Shown: positions 51,627-59,856 of the stretch, piece after piece
How the letters are laid out: each line of letters opens with the position of its first letter
How positions within the stretch are numbered: position 1 is the stretch's first letter
Source of the DNA: Robinsoniella peoriensis
GTDB taxonomy: Bacteria; Bacillota; Clostridia; Lachnospirales; Lachnospiraceae
DNA length: 64,000 bases
Assembly (NCBI RefSeq): GCF_042680125.1
Contig: NZ_JBHTNY010000019.1
Direction: 5' to 3' (one strand)
The notes under the pieces: generated by a model
Seen by the model: only the letters and a program-made list of their open reading frames with translations
Databases searched by the model: none
What the model was told of the DNA's origin: nothing
Program-made: the position numbers and the translations under genes

Positions 51627-52712
51627 ATGACGAAGAAACAAGCATTTCGTACAGCAGTGTTTTTTGTGCTTCTGGTCGGAATATTATGGGGATTAAACAG
51701 CCTTTTTGTACACCCGGCTGCTGATGGGACTACCGCACGTTACCGTGCATTTTATAAGGAAGAAAAAGAAAATACATGGGATGCGGTTTACATAGGCAAC
51801 AGTGTTGTTGAACGAGCATGGGTGGCACCTCTTGCCTGGCATGAACATGGGATTGCGGTTTATTCCATGTCGACTGATCTTCAGCCTATGAATTTGACTG
51901 TTAATGTTTTAAAAGAAGTAAAAAAGAAGCAGAATGTAAAACTTGCGATCATAGATCTTAGAGGAATTAGAGAGAGTAAATTAATTGAGCGGGACTATAA
52001 AGTGAGGCGTCTGACAGATAGTATGCAATTTTCCGAAAATAGATTTGATGCCATCAATAATGCATTTGAATTTGCAGAGAATTACCGAAAGGATGAAACG
52101 GATTTAGATGATAAAATATCCCATTATATTCCGTTTTTGAAATATCATTCCAGGTGGGAAGAATTGAGTGAAACAGACTTTGTAAAGCCGGTTACCAAGA
52201 TGAAAGGTGTATATGAACAGACCGCTTTTAAGATCAGGGATAAAGAAGGACCGACTATTACGAATAGTATAGGGGAACTGAGTGAGACACAGTTAAAGAT
52301 TCTGACTGACATTATGAATTATGCCAAAGAAAATGATATTCAGCTTTTATTTACAGCTGTTCCCACACGTATTGGGAGTGGAGACCAGGAACACATTAAC
52401 CGGGCATTTCAGATTGCAGAAGAGAATGGTTTTCCAGGCATCAATTTCAATACGGAAGAGATGTACCGGGAGTTGGGTATTGATTTTACCTCAGATTTTT
52501 GTGATACAAATCATCTGAATTCCAAAGGAGCCAGAAAACTGACTGCTTACCTGGGGAAGTATCTTGCAGAAAATTATGATTTTAAGGATAAACGTGGTGA
52601 CGAAGAATACAAGAGCTGGGACGATGCCTGGGAAGAATATACCGTGTTCTATGACGAAGGATGGAAGAAGGCAGACGAAAAGAGAGCTAAAAAACTAAAT
52701 AAAACAAAGTAA
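51627..52712 (+). CDS. Membrane-anchored SGNH/DltD-like protein
   Basis: A 361-residue protein with one N-terminal membrane helix (FRTAVFFVLLVGILWGLNSLF), then an outside domain. YIGNSVVERAW resembles the SGNH block I serine, and FCDTNHLNSKGARKL matches block V with Asp-x-x-His. The C-terminal tail is acidic then lysine-rich. The pattern suggests a surface SGNH hydrolase or O-acyltransferase-linked protein as in DltD or AlgX-type systems. No MBOAT partner is in the window. The start at 51627 has GGAGAAC before it; the frame is open upstream. Confidence 0.65.
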   Translation: MTKKQAFRTAVFFVLLVGILWGLNSLFVHPAADGTTARYRAFYKEEKENTWDAVYIGNSVVERAWVAPLAWHEHGIAVYSMSTDLQPMNLTVNVLKEVKKKQNVKLAIIDLRGIRESKLIERDYKVRRLTDSMQFSENRFDAINNAFEFAENYRKDETDLDDKISHYIPFLKYHSRWEELSETDFVKPVTKMKGVYEQTAFKIRDKEGPTITNSIGELSETQLKILTDIMNYAKENDIQLLFTAVPTRIGSGDQEHINRAFQIAEENGFPGINFNTEEMYRELGIDFTSDFCDTNHLNSKGARKLTAYLGKYLAENYDFKDKRGDEEYKSWDDAWEEYTVFYDEGWKKADEKRAKKLNKTK

Positions 52713-52750
52713 AACAGGTCGGATTTCTATGAAGAAATTCGACCTGTTTT
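52711..52750. terminator. Bidirectional terminator between convergent genes
   Basis: AAAACAGGTCG... (52711-52727) pairs with 52734-52750 with one G-T pair. The A and T runs at the ends serve both strands. Confidence 0.85.
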
Positions 52751-53292
52751 TATCGTCTCAAGACTTTCTGACTCTGCCAGAGGAACATCAGATACAAAAT
52801 ACCGGCAACCAACTGAATAATTGCAATTATAAATGTTACAATAGATGCTAAAATATTAATAATTGGAATATACATCAGCAGCTCGCAGATCAGCATAACG
52901 ACCATACATAATCCATATAATTTCCAGATCAGCCCTGCACGGCTTACCAGTGTCTGGTCTACGCCCCACAAAATACCGGCGGTGGCTTTACAGATATAAA
53001 ATACGGATAGGAATGATAAGATGGTGTTCGCCATGCTCAACATGCCTGAAATAATGCCATGATTGAAAAACATACCAATAATATTAACAGCAAGATTTAT
53101 AATTGTGATAAAAAAGGCTGTCTTATAGTCCTCGCTGACCCCGGACAGGATATAAATTGCGTACAGGCAGATGATAAAGCTTGCCAGTACCGCTACGATT
53201 CCCAAAATCGGGATAAAGCCCAGTAATCCTAATATCTGACCTATAAATAAATAGTATATGCCGTTTCCGGCTTTTCCTCCTATGCTTCCCAT
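52750..53292 (-). CDS. Multipass membrane protein of unknown function
   Basis: A 180-residue protein with about five or six hydrophobic helices (YYLFIGQILGLLGFIPILG, ILASFIICLYAIYIL, then others to the end) and few charged residues. No motif of a known enzyme or carrier was recognised. The start at 53292 follows AAAGGGGG seven bases earlier; the longer frame reads into the repeat element and is not credible. Repeat copy 3 lies about 30 bases upstream, in the promoter region. Confidence 0.75.
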   Translation of the reverse strand: MGSIGGKAGNGIYYLFIGQILGLLGFIPILGIVAVLASFIICLYAIYILSGVSEDYKTAFFITIINLAVNIIGMFFNHGIISGMLSMANTILSFLSVFYICKATAGILWGVDQTLVSRAGLIWKLYGLCMVVMLICELLMYIPIINILASIVTFIIAIIQLVAGILYLMFLWQSQKVLRR

Positions 53293-53324
53293 AAGAAAAC
53301 CCCCTTTATATGAAATGATAATCC

Positions 53325-53488
53325 TAGAGCGTGTTTGAAAATTCATTCCTGCCATCTGCACACCACACTTTGCGGTATATTTGAACCAAATTCAGGTTAC
53401 ATAGCCCGCTACGCACCCTTCATCGGGGACGAATCTCCCACAAGGTGTGACGCACAGCTGCCAGAAAGCAATTATAAGATATACTCTA
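53325..53488. repeat. 164-bp palindromic repeat element, copy 3
   Basis: TAGAGCGTGTTTGAAAATTC at the left and ATACTCTA at the right; more diverged than copies 1 and 2 but exactly the same length and orientation. Its position would place it in the leader or promoter of the reverse membrane protein gene. Confidence 0.88.
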
Positions 53489-53662
53489 GTGTAGCATAGG
53501 ATAAAAAATAAGTCCATCCTAAAATGCCAGGTTTAAGAATCTTGTTCTTTCCGGCTTTTATGGATAGGGCTGCCATAATTATCAGTTTGTTTTTTCGACT
53601 TTTTTCATATATACTGGAACTGACAGTTAAAAAATACGAAAAATAGAAGAAATGCATCATAC

Positions 53663-53682
53663 ATGATACAAAAATGATGCAA
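53663..53682 (+). promoter_or_regulatory. Putative response-regulator box upstream of the OmpR-type regulator gene
   Basis: ATGATACAA-AA-ATGATGCAA: two half sites with an 11-base period, 56 bases before the regulator ATG. The same arrangement occurs at 56758, upstream of the carboxypeptidase gene. The pattern is that expected of PhoB/OmpR-type regulators. The rest of 53489-53737 shows nothing else. Confidence 0.6.
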
Positions 53683-53737
53683 CTTTGGCGCAAAATAGAA
53701 AAAGAACAATGAAGCAATTACAAACGGGGGAGAAAAA

Positions 53738-54391
53738 ATGATAAAAATACTGGTTGTTGAAGATGAAGAGCCGATTTCTAATTTAATCCGCATGAATCTT
53801 GTGAAAGCGGGATATCAGTGTGAGTGCTCATTTGATGGTTTAGATGCTGCGGATAAGATGGCAGAAGGAAATTATGATCTGGTACTTCTGGATATCATGC
53901 TGCCAAAGATTAATGGATATGAATTACTGGAGTATGCCAAGACCCTGAATCTTCCCGTTATTTTTATAACGGCTATGGGATCTCTGGATAATAAAGTGAA
54001 GGGGCTTCGCCAGGGGGCAGATGACTATATCACCAAGCCATTTGAAATTATAGAGCTGCTTGCCAGGGTGGAAAGTGCCCTGAGACGATATAATAAAGCG
54101 GAAAAGGTAATCCGTATTCTAGACATTGAGATAGATGTTTCTTCCAGGATTGTCAGACAAAAAGGTGAGCAAGTGTTGCTGACTTTGAAAGAATTTGAAT
54201 TGCTGCTTCTATTTGTACGCAATAAGAATATAGCCCTTTACCGGGAGACGATCTATGAAAATGTATGGGGAAGCAGTTATCTGGGAGACAGCAGGACTGT
54301 GGATTTGCATGTACAAAGGCTGCGAAAGAAGCTGAACTGGGAGACCTATATAGTTGCCGTATATAAAGTGGGATACAGACTGGAGGTTTAA
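53738..54391 (+). CDS. OmpR/PhoB-type response regulator
   Basis: A 217-residue regulator: receiver with VVEDEE, phospho-acceptor in LVLLDIMLPKINGYE, FITAMG and Lys in YITKPFEIIEL; winged helix with LTLKEFELLLLF and DSRTVDLHVQRLRKKL. Direct start of the kinase gene after its stop shows a common transcript. It resembles VanR-type regulators; the next genes include a VanY-like enzyme. Likely binds the 11-bp-period boxes at 53663 and 56758. Confidence 0.93.
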   Translation: MIKILVVEDEEPISNLIRMNLVKAGYQCECSFDGLDAADKMAEGNYDLVLLDIMLPKINGYELLEYAKTLNLPVIFITAMGSLDNKVKGLRQGADDYITKPFEIIELLARVESALRRYNKAEKVIRILDIEIDVSSRIVRQKGEQVLLTLKEFELLLLFVRNKNIALYRETIYENVWGSSYLGDSRTVDLHVQRLRKKLNWETYIVAVYKVGYRLEV

Positions 54392-55810
54392 ATGAAATTT
54401 CGCTGGAAGATTTTCTTTATTTTTACGGCATTGATTGCAGTCGTATTCAGCATTTTTGGCATTTGGATAGTGACCGCCACATTTCAGTCATCCCTGGACC
54501 GGGAGATTGAACGTGGGAATTCCGAAAATAAAATGTTCCAGTTTGCATTTGAAATGTCCGTAAATTCATTAGGAGAAGAATATCTGGTTATAGATGATAA
54601 AGTGATTAAGGATATCGCCAATTCACTGAAGAAAAGTGTAGGAGGAAGCAACAGCTATATCAGAGTTTATGACAAGCAGAGAAAAGTGCTGTTCAGTGAC
54701 GCAAACATAAAGACAGATACTGACTTTATCTCAAGACTTCAGGATAATAATTACGGATATGAAATAGTAAATGAAAATGAAGGCTATTATCTGATCGTAA
54801 TGTGTAAAAGCGAAAGTAAGGAGAGCATATTTTATCTGGAGAATATCATGGATATTTCCTACATATATTCAGAGCGTGAACAGCTGTTTCAACGTTACCA
54901 GATTGGGATTGTCGTGCTTTTAGTGGGGACCGGTTTTGTAACCCTGATGCTTTCCAATTATCTGACCCGGTCAGTAGTTACCCTTTCGAAGGTAACCAGG
55001 AAGTTTTCCAGGGGAGATTATCAGATCAGGGCAAAACGCGTGAGCGAGGATGAGATCGGAGAGCTGTCCCAGGACTTTAATGATATGGCGGAAAATTTGT
55101 GTCAGAAAATGGGAGAGCTGGCGCAGGCAGCCAGGCGGCAGGAAGATTTTACGGCCTCCTTTGCCCATGAACTGAAGACGCCGCTTACATCCATCATAGG
55201 ATATGCAGATATGCTGCGGACAATGGATCTGGATAAAGAAGAGATAATGGAAGCATCCAACTACATCTATTCCCAGGGAAAGCGTCTGGAAAGCCTTTCC
55301 CTAAAGCTGCTGGAATTAATTGTAACGAAGAAGCATGAATATGAACTGACGCCGATTCAGGCAGAGGCGTTTATGAAAAATGTGGTACAGACAGTAAGTG
55401 CATCTCTGGAAGTGAAACAGATTACGCTGCATATGAAGGCGGAAGAAGGCGTTATTATTGGAGAAAAGGATCTATTGGTGTCCCTGCTGGTGAACCTGAT
55501 CGATAATGCCAGAAAGGCGTCTTACGAACAGGGTGACATCTGGATTACGGGAAAGAGAAACCAGGATGATTATGAAATTATGGTAAAGGACAATGGCTGT
55601 GGTATACCAGAGGAAGAGCTCAGTAAAATCACAGAGGCATTTTATATGGTGGACAAGTCCAGAGCCAGAAAAGAAGGAGGGGCGGGTCTTGGAATGACAC
55701 TTTGCAGTAAAATTGTGGAGATCCATGATGCCAAATGGCGTATCCGAAGTAAAGAAGGAGAGGGAACGACGATCTGGATTTCCTTCCCGGAAGGGGGAGC
55801 GGGCAGATGA
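54392..55810 (+). CDS. Sensor histidine kinase (VanS/PhoR-like)
   Basis: The 472-residue kinase has two membrane helices (about 5-28 and 165-188) around an outside sensor domain, a HAMP linker, HisKA with FAHELKTPLTSIIGYAD, and HATPase_c with NLIDNARKAS, KDNGCGIPEEEL and GGAGLGMTL. It begins directly after the regulator stop (GGAGG inside the regulator gene) and overlaps the next gene by ATGA. Sensed signal unknown; cell-envelope stress is plausible from the context. Confidence 0.93.
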   Translation: MKFRWKIFFIFTALIAVVFSIFGIWIVTATFQSSLDREIERGNSENKMFQFAFEMSVNSLGEEYLVIDDKVIKDIANSLKKSVGGSNSYIRVYDKQRKVLFSDANIKTDTDFISRLQDNNYGYEIVNENEGYYLIVMCKSESKESIFYLENIMDISYIYSEREQLFQRYQIGIVVLLVGTGFVTLMLSNYLTRSVVTLSKVTRKFSRGDYQIRAKRVSEDEIGELSQDFNDMAENLCQKMGELAQAARRQEDFTASFAHELKTPLTSIIGYADMLRTMDLDKEEIMEASNYIYSQGKRLESLSLKLLELIVTKKHEYELTPIQAEAFMKNVVQTVSASLEVKQITLHMKAEEGVIIGEKDLLVSLLVNLIDNARKASYEQGDIWITGKRNQDDYEIMVKDNGCGIPEEELSKITEAFYMVDKSRARKEGGAGLGMTLCSKIVEIHDAKWRIRSKEGEGTTIWISFPEGGAGR

Positions 55811-56757
55811 ATTGGAAAAAAATAGGAATGTATACCCTGAGTTCAGTCTTTGTAGGTGGATTAATTGCAATGGCGGTCTTTTTCCCCCAGTATTACAGCA
55901 AGATACATGACAATAAATATCTGAATAATGTTACCATTGTGGATAGAGAGAAGGTTTCTCTGTCTTACGATTATAATACATCCTTAGAGAGTAAACTGGA
56001 GGTTTTGATGCAGCCGGTCAGAGAAAACACAAAATTCAGGCCGGTCCGTCAGACGAAAGATAATGTGGTCAGTGACAAAAAATTAATTGAGGGTCTGGCA
56101 AAAGAGGTAATTGGGCTGCAGAAAGCAGGTGTTTTCTGGATGGTGGAGCAGTACCCCTATGTGGATTACTTTGTGGATGCTTCCCTTTACAGTGTGAAAA
56201 ACGAATCCTCTACACTGAATCCAAATGACAACGTGCTGTTCTGGTATATGAGGTTTAGTGACTTTACGACTTTTGACTTTGAATTTTGTGTAGATGCATA
56301 TGATTACAAGATTTATAGTGCAGGTATTTCATGTGACATCCTTCATAAAGAGTATGATATTCTTCAGTCGCAGATGGCAATGAATGAAATATGGATAAAA
56401 AATAGCCAAAATGATGTAAGTGTTACGGAAAGTGCAACGGAAGATATTGCATCAAGCGTGGAGGCGGAAACGGAAGATCCTTCAATGAAGGAAAGCAGTG
56501 AAGAGTTTTACTATTATGTGAATTCTCAGAATTCAATACTGATGGAAGGCTTCCAGCAGTATTATGGTGCAGATTTTTCTGAAATTATAGGTTTTGATTA
56601 TTTATATTCTATCATTAAATACCAGTTTAAGAATACTTCAGCCAATGTCAGAAAGAGCTGGTATGGGAAAAATGTTGGAGCAAATTATATGCCGGCATTT
56701 GCTGTTGGCATTGAAACAATGGCGGACTGGGTGGAGAATGCAGATAAAAATGAGTAA
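55807..56757 (+). CDS. Membrane-anchored extracellular protein of unknown function
   Basis: The 316-residue protein has one N-terminal helix (GMYTLSSVFVGGLIAMAVFF) and a polar outer domain rich in Asp, Ser and Tyr, with an acidic low-complexity part near residues 205-235 (SATEDIASSVEAETEDP). It has no motif I can name. Its ATG overlaps the kinase stop, so it is translated with the two-component genes and may modulate the sensor. Confidence 0.75.
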   Translation: MNWKKIGMYTLSSVFVGGLIAMAVFFPQYYSKIHDNKYLNNVTIVDREKVSLSYDYNTSLESKLEVLMQPVRENTKFRPVRQTKDNVVSDKKLIEGLAKEVIGLQKAGVFWMVEQYPYVDYFVDASLYSVKNESSTLNPNDNVLFWYMRFSDFTTFDFEFCVDAYDYKIYSAGISCDILHKEYDILQSQMAMNEIWIKNSQNDVSVTESATEDIASSVEAETEDPSMKESSEEFYYYVNSQNSILMEGFQQYYGADFSEIIGFDYLYSIIKYQFKNTSANVRKSWYGKNVGANYMPAFAVGIETMADWVENADKNE

Positions 56758-56777
56758 ATGATACAACTATGATACAA
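56758..56777 (+). promoter_or_regulatory. Putative response-regulator box upstream of the carboxypeptidase gene
   Basis: ATGATACAA-CT-ATGATACAA, with the same 11-base period and following TTT as the box at 53663. It lies about 90 bases before the GTG start, with TTGATG and TATGTA-like promoter elements after it. Confidence 0.6.
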
Positions 56778-56865
56778 ATTTCACACGATTTTGATGCAGT
56801 TGGGTTCTATCCTATGTATAACGATACGGAATATAAGGGGATATCTGTTATAAGGAGGGACAATT

Positions 56866-57651
56866 GTGAACAAGAGACGAAAAAAGAGAATACGAAGGTT
56901 AAGGGCTCATTGCCTGCGTTTTTTGGTGGGAGGGGTTTTATGCTTTAGTATGGTAGGCATATTTATGCTGGCGGCAAATGCATTTAAGTCAATGGAAAAT
57001 AAACCGGCAGCAAAAGTTGTCCAAAATGATAAAATCAATACCGGCGGAAACGAATTAACAGTTAACCGGCAGAATACAACGGATTCGGAATCGAATCTGT
57101 TAATTCTGGTTAACAAGGACCATCCGCTGCCGGATGATTACCAGGTGGAGTTAAAGACCCTGCAAAATGGACTGACCAGCGTGGCTGCTTCCATTTATGA
57201 GCAATTGAAGGAAATGCTTACAGATGGAAGTGAAGAAGGGTTGGAATTCTGTGTGGCTTCCGGCTACCGCAGTGTAGAAAGTCAGCAGAAAATTCTGGAT
57301 CATGATATCAGTGCTCTGATGCAGCAGGGGCTGACATACGAAGAGGCATATGAGGAAAAAACAAGAGTTGTCATGCCGCCGGGCTATAGTGAACATGAAT
57401 CCGGACTGGCAGTAGATATTGCAGCTTTAAGCAACCAGAAACTGGATGACACGCAGGAGGAAACACCGGAAAATAAATGGCTGCAGGAAAATTGTGCCAG
57501 GTATGGATTTATTCTCAGATATCCCAAGGGGAAAGAAGATATCACAGATATAGATTATGAATCCTGGCATTTCAGGTACGTGGGAGTCGAAGCAGCACAA
57601 TATATTATGGATCACAATTTGACATTAGAAGAATATCTTGAGAAGAAGTAG
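56866..57651 (+). CDS. D-alanyl-D-alanine carboxypeptidase, VanY-like (M15B)
   Basis: A 261-residue protein with an N-terminal membrane helix (about 16-38) and an outside M15 peptidase domain. The zinc and catalytic motifs are ASGYRSVESQQ, SEHESGLAVDIA (His and Asp) and SWHFRYVG (Glu/His region). It trims D-Ala from peptidoglycan stem peptides. The start is GTG with AAGGAGGG six bases upstream. A two-component system precedes it, as in VanRSY-type clusters, but no vanHAX ligase genes are in the window, so this is not evidence of glycopeptide resistance. Confidence 0.9.
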   Translation: MNKRRKKRIRRLRAHCLRFLVGGVLCFSMVGIFMLAANAFKSMENKPAAKVVQNDKINTGGNELTVNRQNTTDSESNLLILVNKDHPLPDDYQVELKTLQNGLTSVAASIYEQLKEMLTDGSEEGLEFCVASGYRSVESQQKILDHDISALMQQGLTYEEAYEEKTRVVMPPGYSEHESGLAVDIAALSNQKLDDTQEETPENKWLQENCARYGFILRYPKGKEDITDIDYESWHFRYVGVEAAQYIMDHNLTLEEYLEKK

Positions 57652-57662
57652 GGGGGATACCT

Positions 57663-57935
57663 ATGAAGGTAAGAAAGAGACTTATTATTTTAGGTACAGG
57701 CAGTGAAAAGAGGTTAAAACCGAGATTATTTTTTATGGCAGGTAAAATGGGGCTGTCAGGATGGATTATCAACATGAGTACCGGAGTTTTAGAAGCGGAA
57801 TTTCAAGGGGACGAAAGAAGAATACAAAAGTACATAGACCGGATTACAGCCGAATATAATCTAAACATGGATAATATCCGCTGCGAACTGGTGGAAATGG
57901 ATGAGGCGGATGATGGAAGTCTGAGAATCGGATAA
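57663..57935 (+). CDS. Acylphosphatase-like protein
   Basis: A 90-residue acylphosphatase-fold protein with GLSGWIINMSTGVLEAEFQG, which carries the conserved Asn region, and a RLF-type arginine near residue 26 in place of the usual GVGFR loop. The enzyme class hydrolyses acyl phosphates, but the altered loop leaves activity uncertain. It starts 11 bases after the carboxypeptidase stop and belongs to the same transcript. Confidence 0.75.
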   Translation: MKVRKRLIILGTGSEKRLKPRLFFMAGKMGLSGWIINMSTGVLEAEFQGDERRIQKYIDRITAEYNLNMDNIRCELVEMDEADDGSLRIG

Positions 57936-57940
57936 GCATA

Positions 57941-58003
57941 TGAGCGCCGTATGTGATGCATCTGTCCGGTTCTTCTTGCAGACAACGATTTTAAACACGT
58001 TCA
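57941..58003 (+). repeat. Degraded fragment of the 164-bp element
   Basis: TGTGATGCATCTGTC followed by GCAGACAACGATTTTAAACA and CGTTCAG aligns with the right third of the 164-bp element. It lies between the acylphosphatase and GNAT genes. Confidence 0.45.
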
Positions 58004-58022
58004 GGGAATATGGAGGTTAGAT

Positions 58023-58466
58023 ATGATCAGAGAATTTGTAGAAAACGATTTGGAACGGGTAATGCAGATCTGGCTGGATACCAATCTGACGGCACATAAA
58101 TTTATTTCCAGGGATTATTGGGAAGATCATTTTGATATGGTTCTGGAGAGCCTGCCCGGAGCGGAGATTTACGTATACGAAATAAATGGGAACGTCCTTG
58201 GATTTATCGGGATTGTGAACGGATATATTGCAGGATTATTTGTAGATGCAAGGGTGCAGTCAAAGGGAATCGGACATAGCCTTCTTACGGTAGCGAAAAA
58301 CAAATATCCGGTACTGACCCTGCATGTTTATCGCAAAAACGAACGGGCTATTGAATTCTATAAAGACGAGGGATTTGTCGTAGAAGAGAAAAAGCAGGAT
58401 CCTGTAGTGGGAGAAGATGAGTACAAAATGCTGTACCGGTCCTGCAGTATGGCTGTGGGCGGATGA
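58023..58466 (+). CDS. GNAT-family N-acetyltransferase
   Basis: A 147-residue single GNAT domain with VLGFIGIVNGYIAGLFVDA, the acetyl-CoA loop QSKGIGHSLL and the end YRKNERAIEFYKDEGF. The substrate is unknown. GGAGG precedes the ATG. It stands between the envelope cluster and the AraC gene. Confidence 0.9.
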   Translation: MIREFVENDLERVMQIWLDTNLTAHKFISRDYWEDHFDMVLESLPGAEIYVYEINGNVLGFIGIVNGYIAGLFVDARVQSKGIGHSLLTVAKNKYPVLTLHVYRKNERAIEFYKDEGFVVEEKKQDPVVGEDEYKMLYRSCSMAVGG

Positions 58467-58549
58467 AGTAAGATGAATCCGGTTGACTTTGAGGATCCAT
58501 CATAATACAATACAGGAAAAGCCACTGGCTGTTGTAAAGGAAAGAATTC

Positions 58550-59749
58550 ATGAAACGGCAGAATGACTGGTATACCGGTATTAATTATTATGATAATTAT
58601 AAGGAAAAAGAGATTCAGATTGAGAAGAAAAAAATCGCAGTGCCATTGGAGCAGCATATGCATGAACAGGTTGAGATCATATATGTGCTGTCCGGGGATG
58701 GGATCATCCGGGTAAATGGATGTGATTATCCGGCGAAAGAAGGATCTTTCTTTTGTCTCTATTCCCATCATTTCTATGAGATACATACGATTAAAAGAGA
58801 AATAGAAGCGGTAGTTGTCAAATTTTATATTGGATTATTTATGTATATGTGCTGGGAAAAACATCCCAGGAATGCCAATGCCAAGCTGGTTTATGATACC
58901 TGCCCGATGGCAGAATTACAGGGCGGGCAGAAATCCAGGGTAGAGGCACTGGTGCTTGACCTTCTGCAGGAAAAGAAGGAGCAACGATTTGGCAGTAAGA
59001 ATATGATACTGTATAAAACATTGGAGCTTCATAATTATTTTTGCCGCTATGCCTATGAAAATATTGGAAAAAATAAAAAGGAAAACCATGAAGTCTGGAA
59101 TGTAATACAAAAAGTGTCTCTGGCAGGAGGAGAACATCTGAGTTTAAATGATATGGCACAGGAAATGTACTGTTCGCCCAAAGTGCTGAATCAGAGAATC
59201 AAAAATGCATGTGGTTATACTTATTTTCAGCTACAGCAATATGGAAGGATTATCAACGCCTGCGCATTGCTGCATTTTACGGAACTGACAATGGAATACG
59301 TAAGCGGATTACTGGGATTTCCATCGGTACCCGCATTTTACAGGGTATTTGAACAACATTGTAATATGACACCACGGGAATATCAGAGAGAATTCATCGG
59401 AAATGGAAAAATGGAAATGGAAGGTGATGGTATCGGCATGCAGTTCCTGCAGTATCTTCATCTTAATTTCATGAAGGAAATAAATATCGAGAAGATGAGT
59501 GAGGAATTTTACCTGAAACCGTATACGGTGAAACAGATATTTAAAAATGTATTTGGAACCGATTTCCGGAGTCTGTTAAATGAAATCAGGGTTTGCTATG
59601 CAGCGGCATTTCTGAGGAGCACAAAGTTAAGTGTATTGGAAATTTCCGTGCGCTGTGGATTTGAATCCCTGTCTACGTTTCAAAGAACATTTCAGGAGTG
59701 GATGAATCAGTCTGCTTCCCAATTCCGCAAGTTATTCCAAGGGGAATAA
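58550..59749 (+). CDS. AraC-family regulator with two HTH domains
   Basis: A 399-residue protein. Residues 1-120 look like a cupin-type sensing domain (LEQHMHEQVEIIYVLSGDG, with histidines). The first AraC DNA-binding domain (about 190-285) shows LSLNDMAQEMYCSPKVLNQR and GFPSVPAFYRVFEQHCNMTP. A second (about 300-399) shows INIEKMSEEFYLKPYTVKQ and GFESLSTFQRTFQEWMNQSA. Two complete HTH units in tandem is unusual for the family. It directly precedes the two flavoenzyme genes and is a good candidate for their regulator. AAGGAAAG precedes the ATG. Confidence 0.88.
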   Translation: MKRQNDWYTGINYYDNYKEKEIQIEKKKIAVPLEQHMHEQVEIIYVLSGDGIIRVNGCDYPAKEGSFFCLYSHHFYEIHTIKREIEAVVVKFYIGLFMYMCWEKHPRNANAKLVYDTCPMAELQGGQKSRVEALVLDLLQEKKEQRFGSKNMILYKTLELHNYFCRYAYENIGKNKKENHEVWNVIQKVSLAGGEHLSLNDMAQEMYCSPKVLNQRIKNACGYTYFQLQQYGRIINACALLHFTELTMEYVSGLLGFPSVPAFYRVFEQHCNMTPREYQREFIGNGKMEMEGDGIGMQFLQYLHLNFMKEINIEKMSEEFYLKPYTVKQIFKNVFGTDFRSLLNEIRVCYAAAFLRSTKLSVLEISVRCGFESLSTFQRTFQEWMNQSASQFRKLFQGE

Positions 59750-59856
59750 ATGAGAAGAAAACTAATGTTTTTGAATATATTAATCTATATAAAATCGCTA
59801 TAATGTAAGAAAAGAGCAATCTATATCTGCTACTTTCGGACAGGAGGCGGTTTTTT

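Noticed and set aside
53738..57651. Possible glycopeptide-resistance cluster
   Set aside because: A VanRS-like pair and VanY-like enzyme are present, but no D-Ala-D-Lac or D-Ser ligase, vanH or vanX; such pairs are common housekeeping envelope systems.
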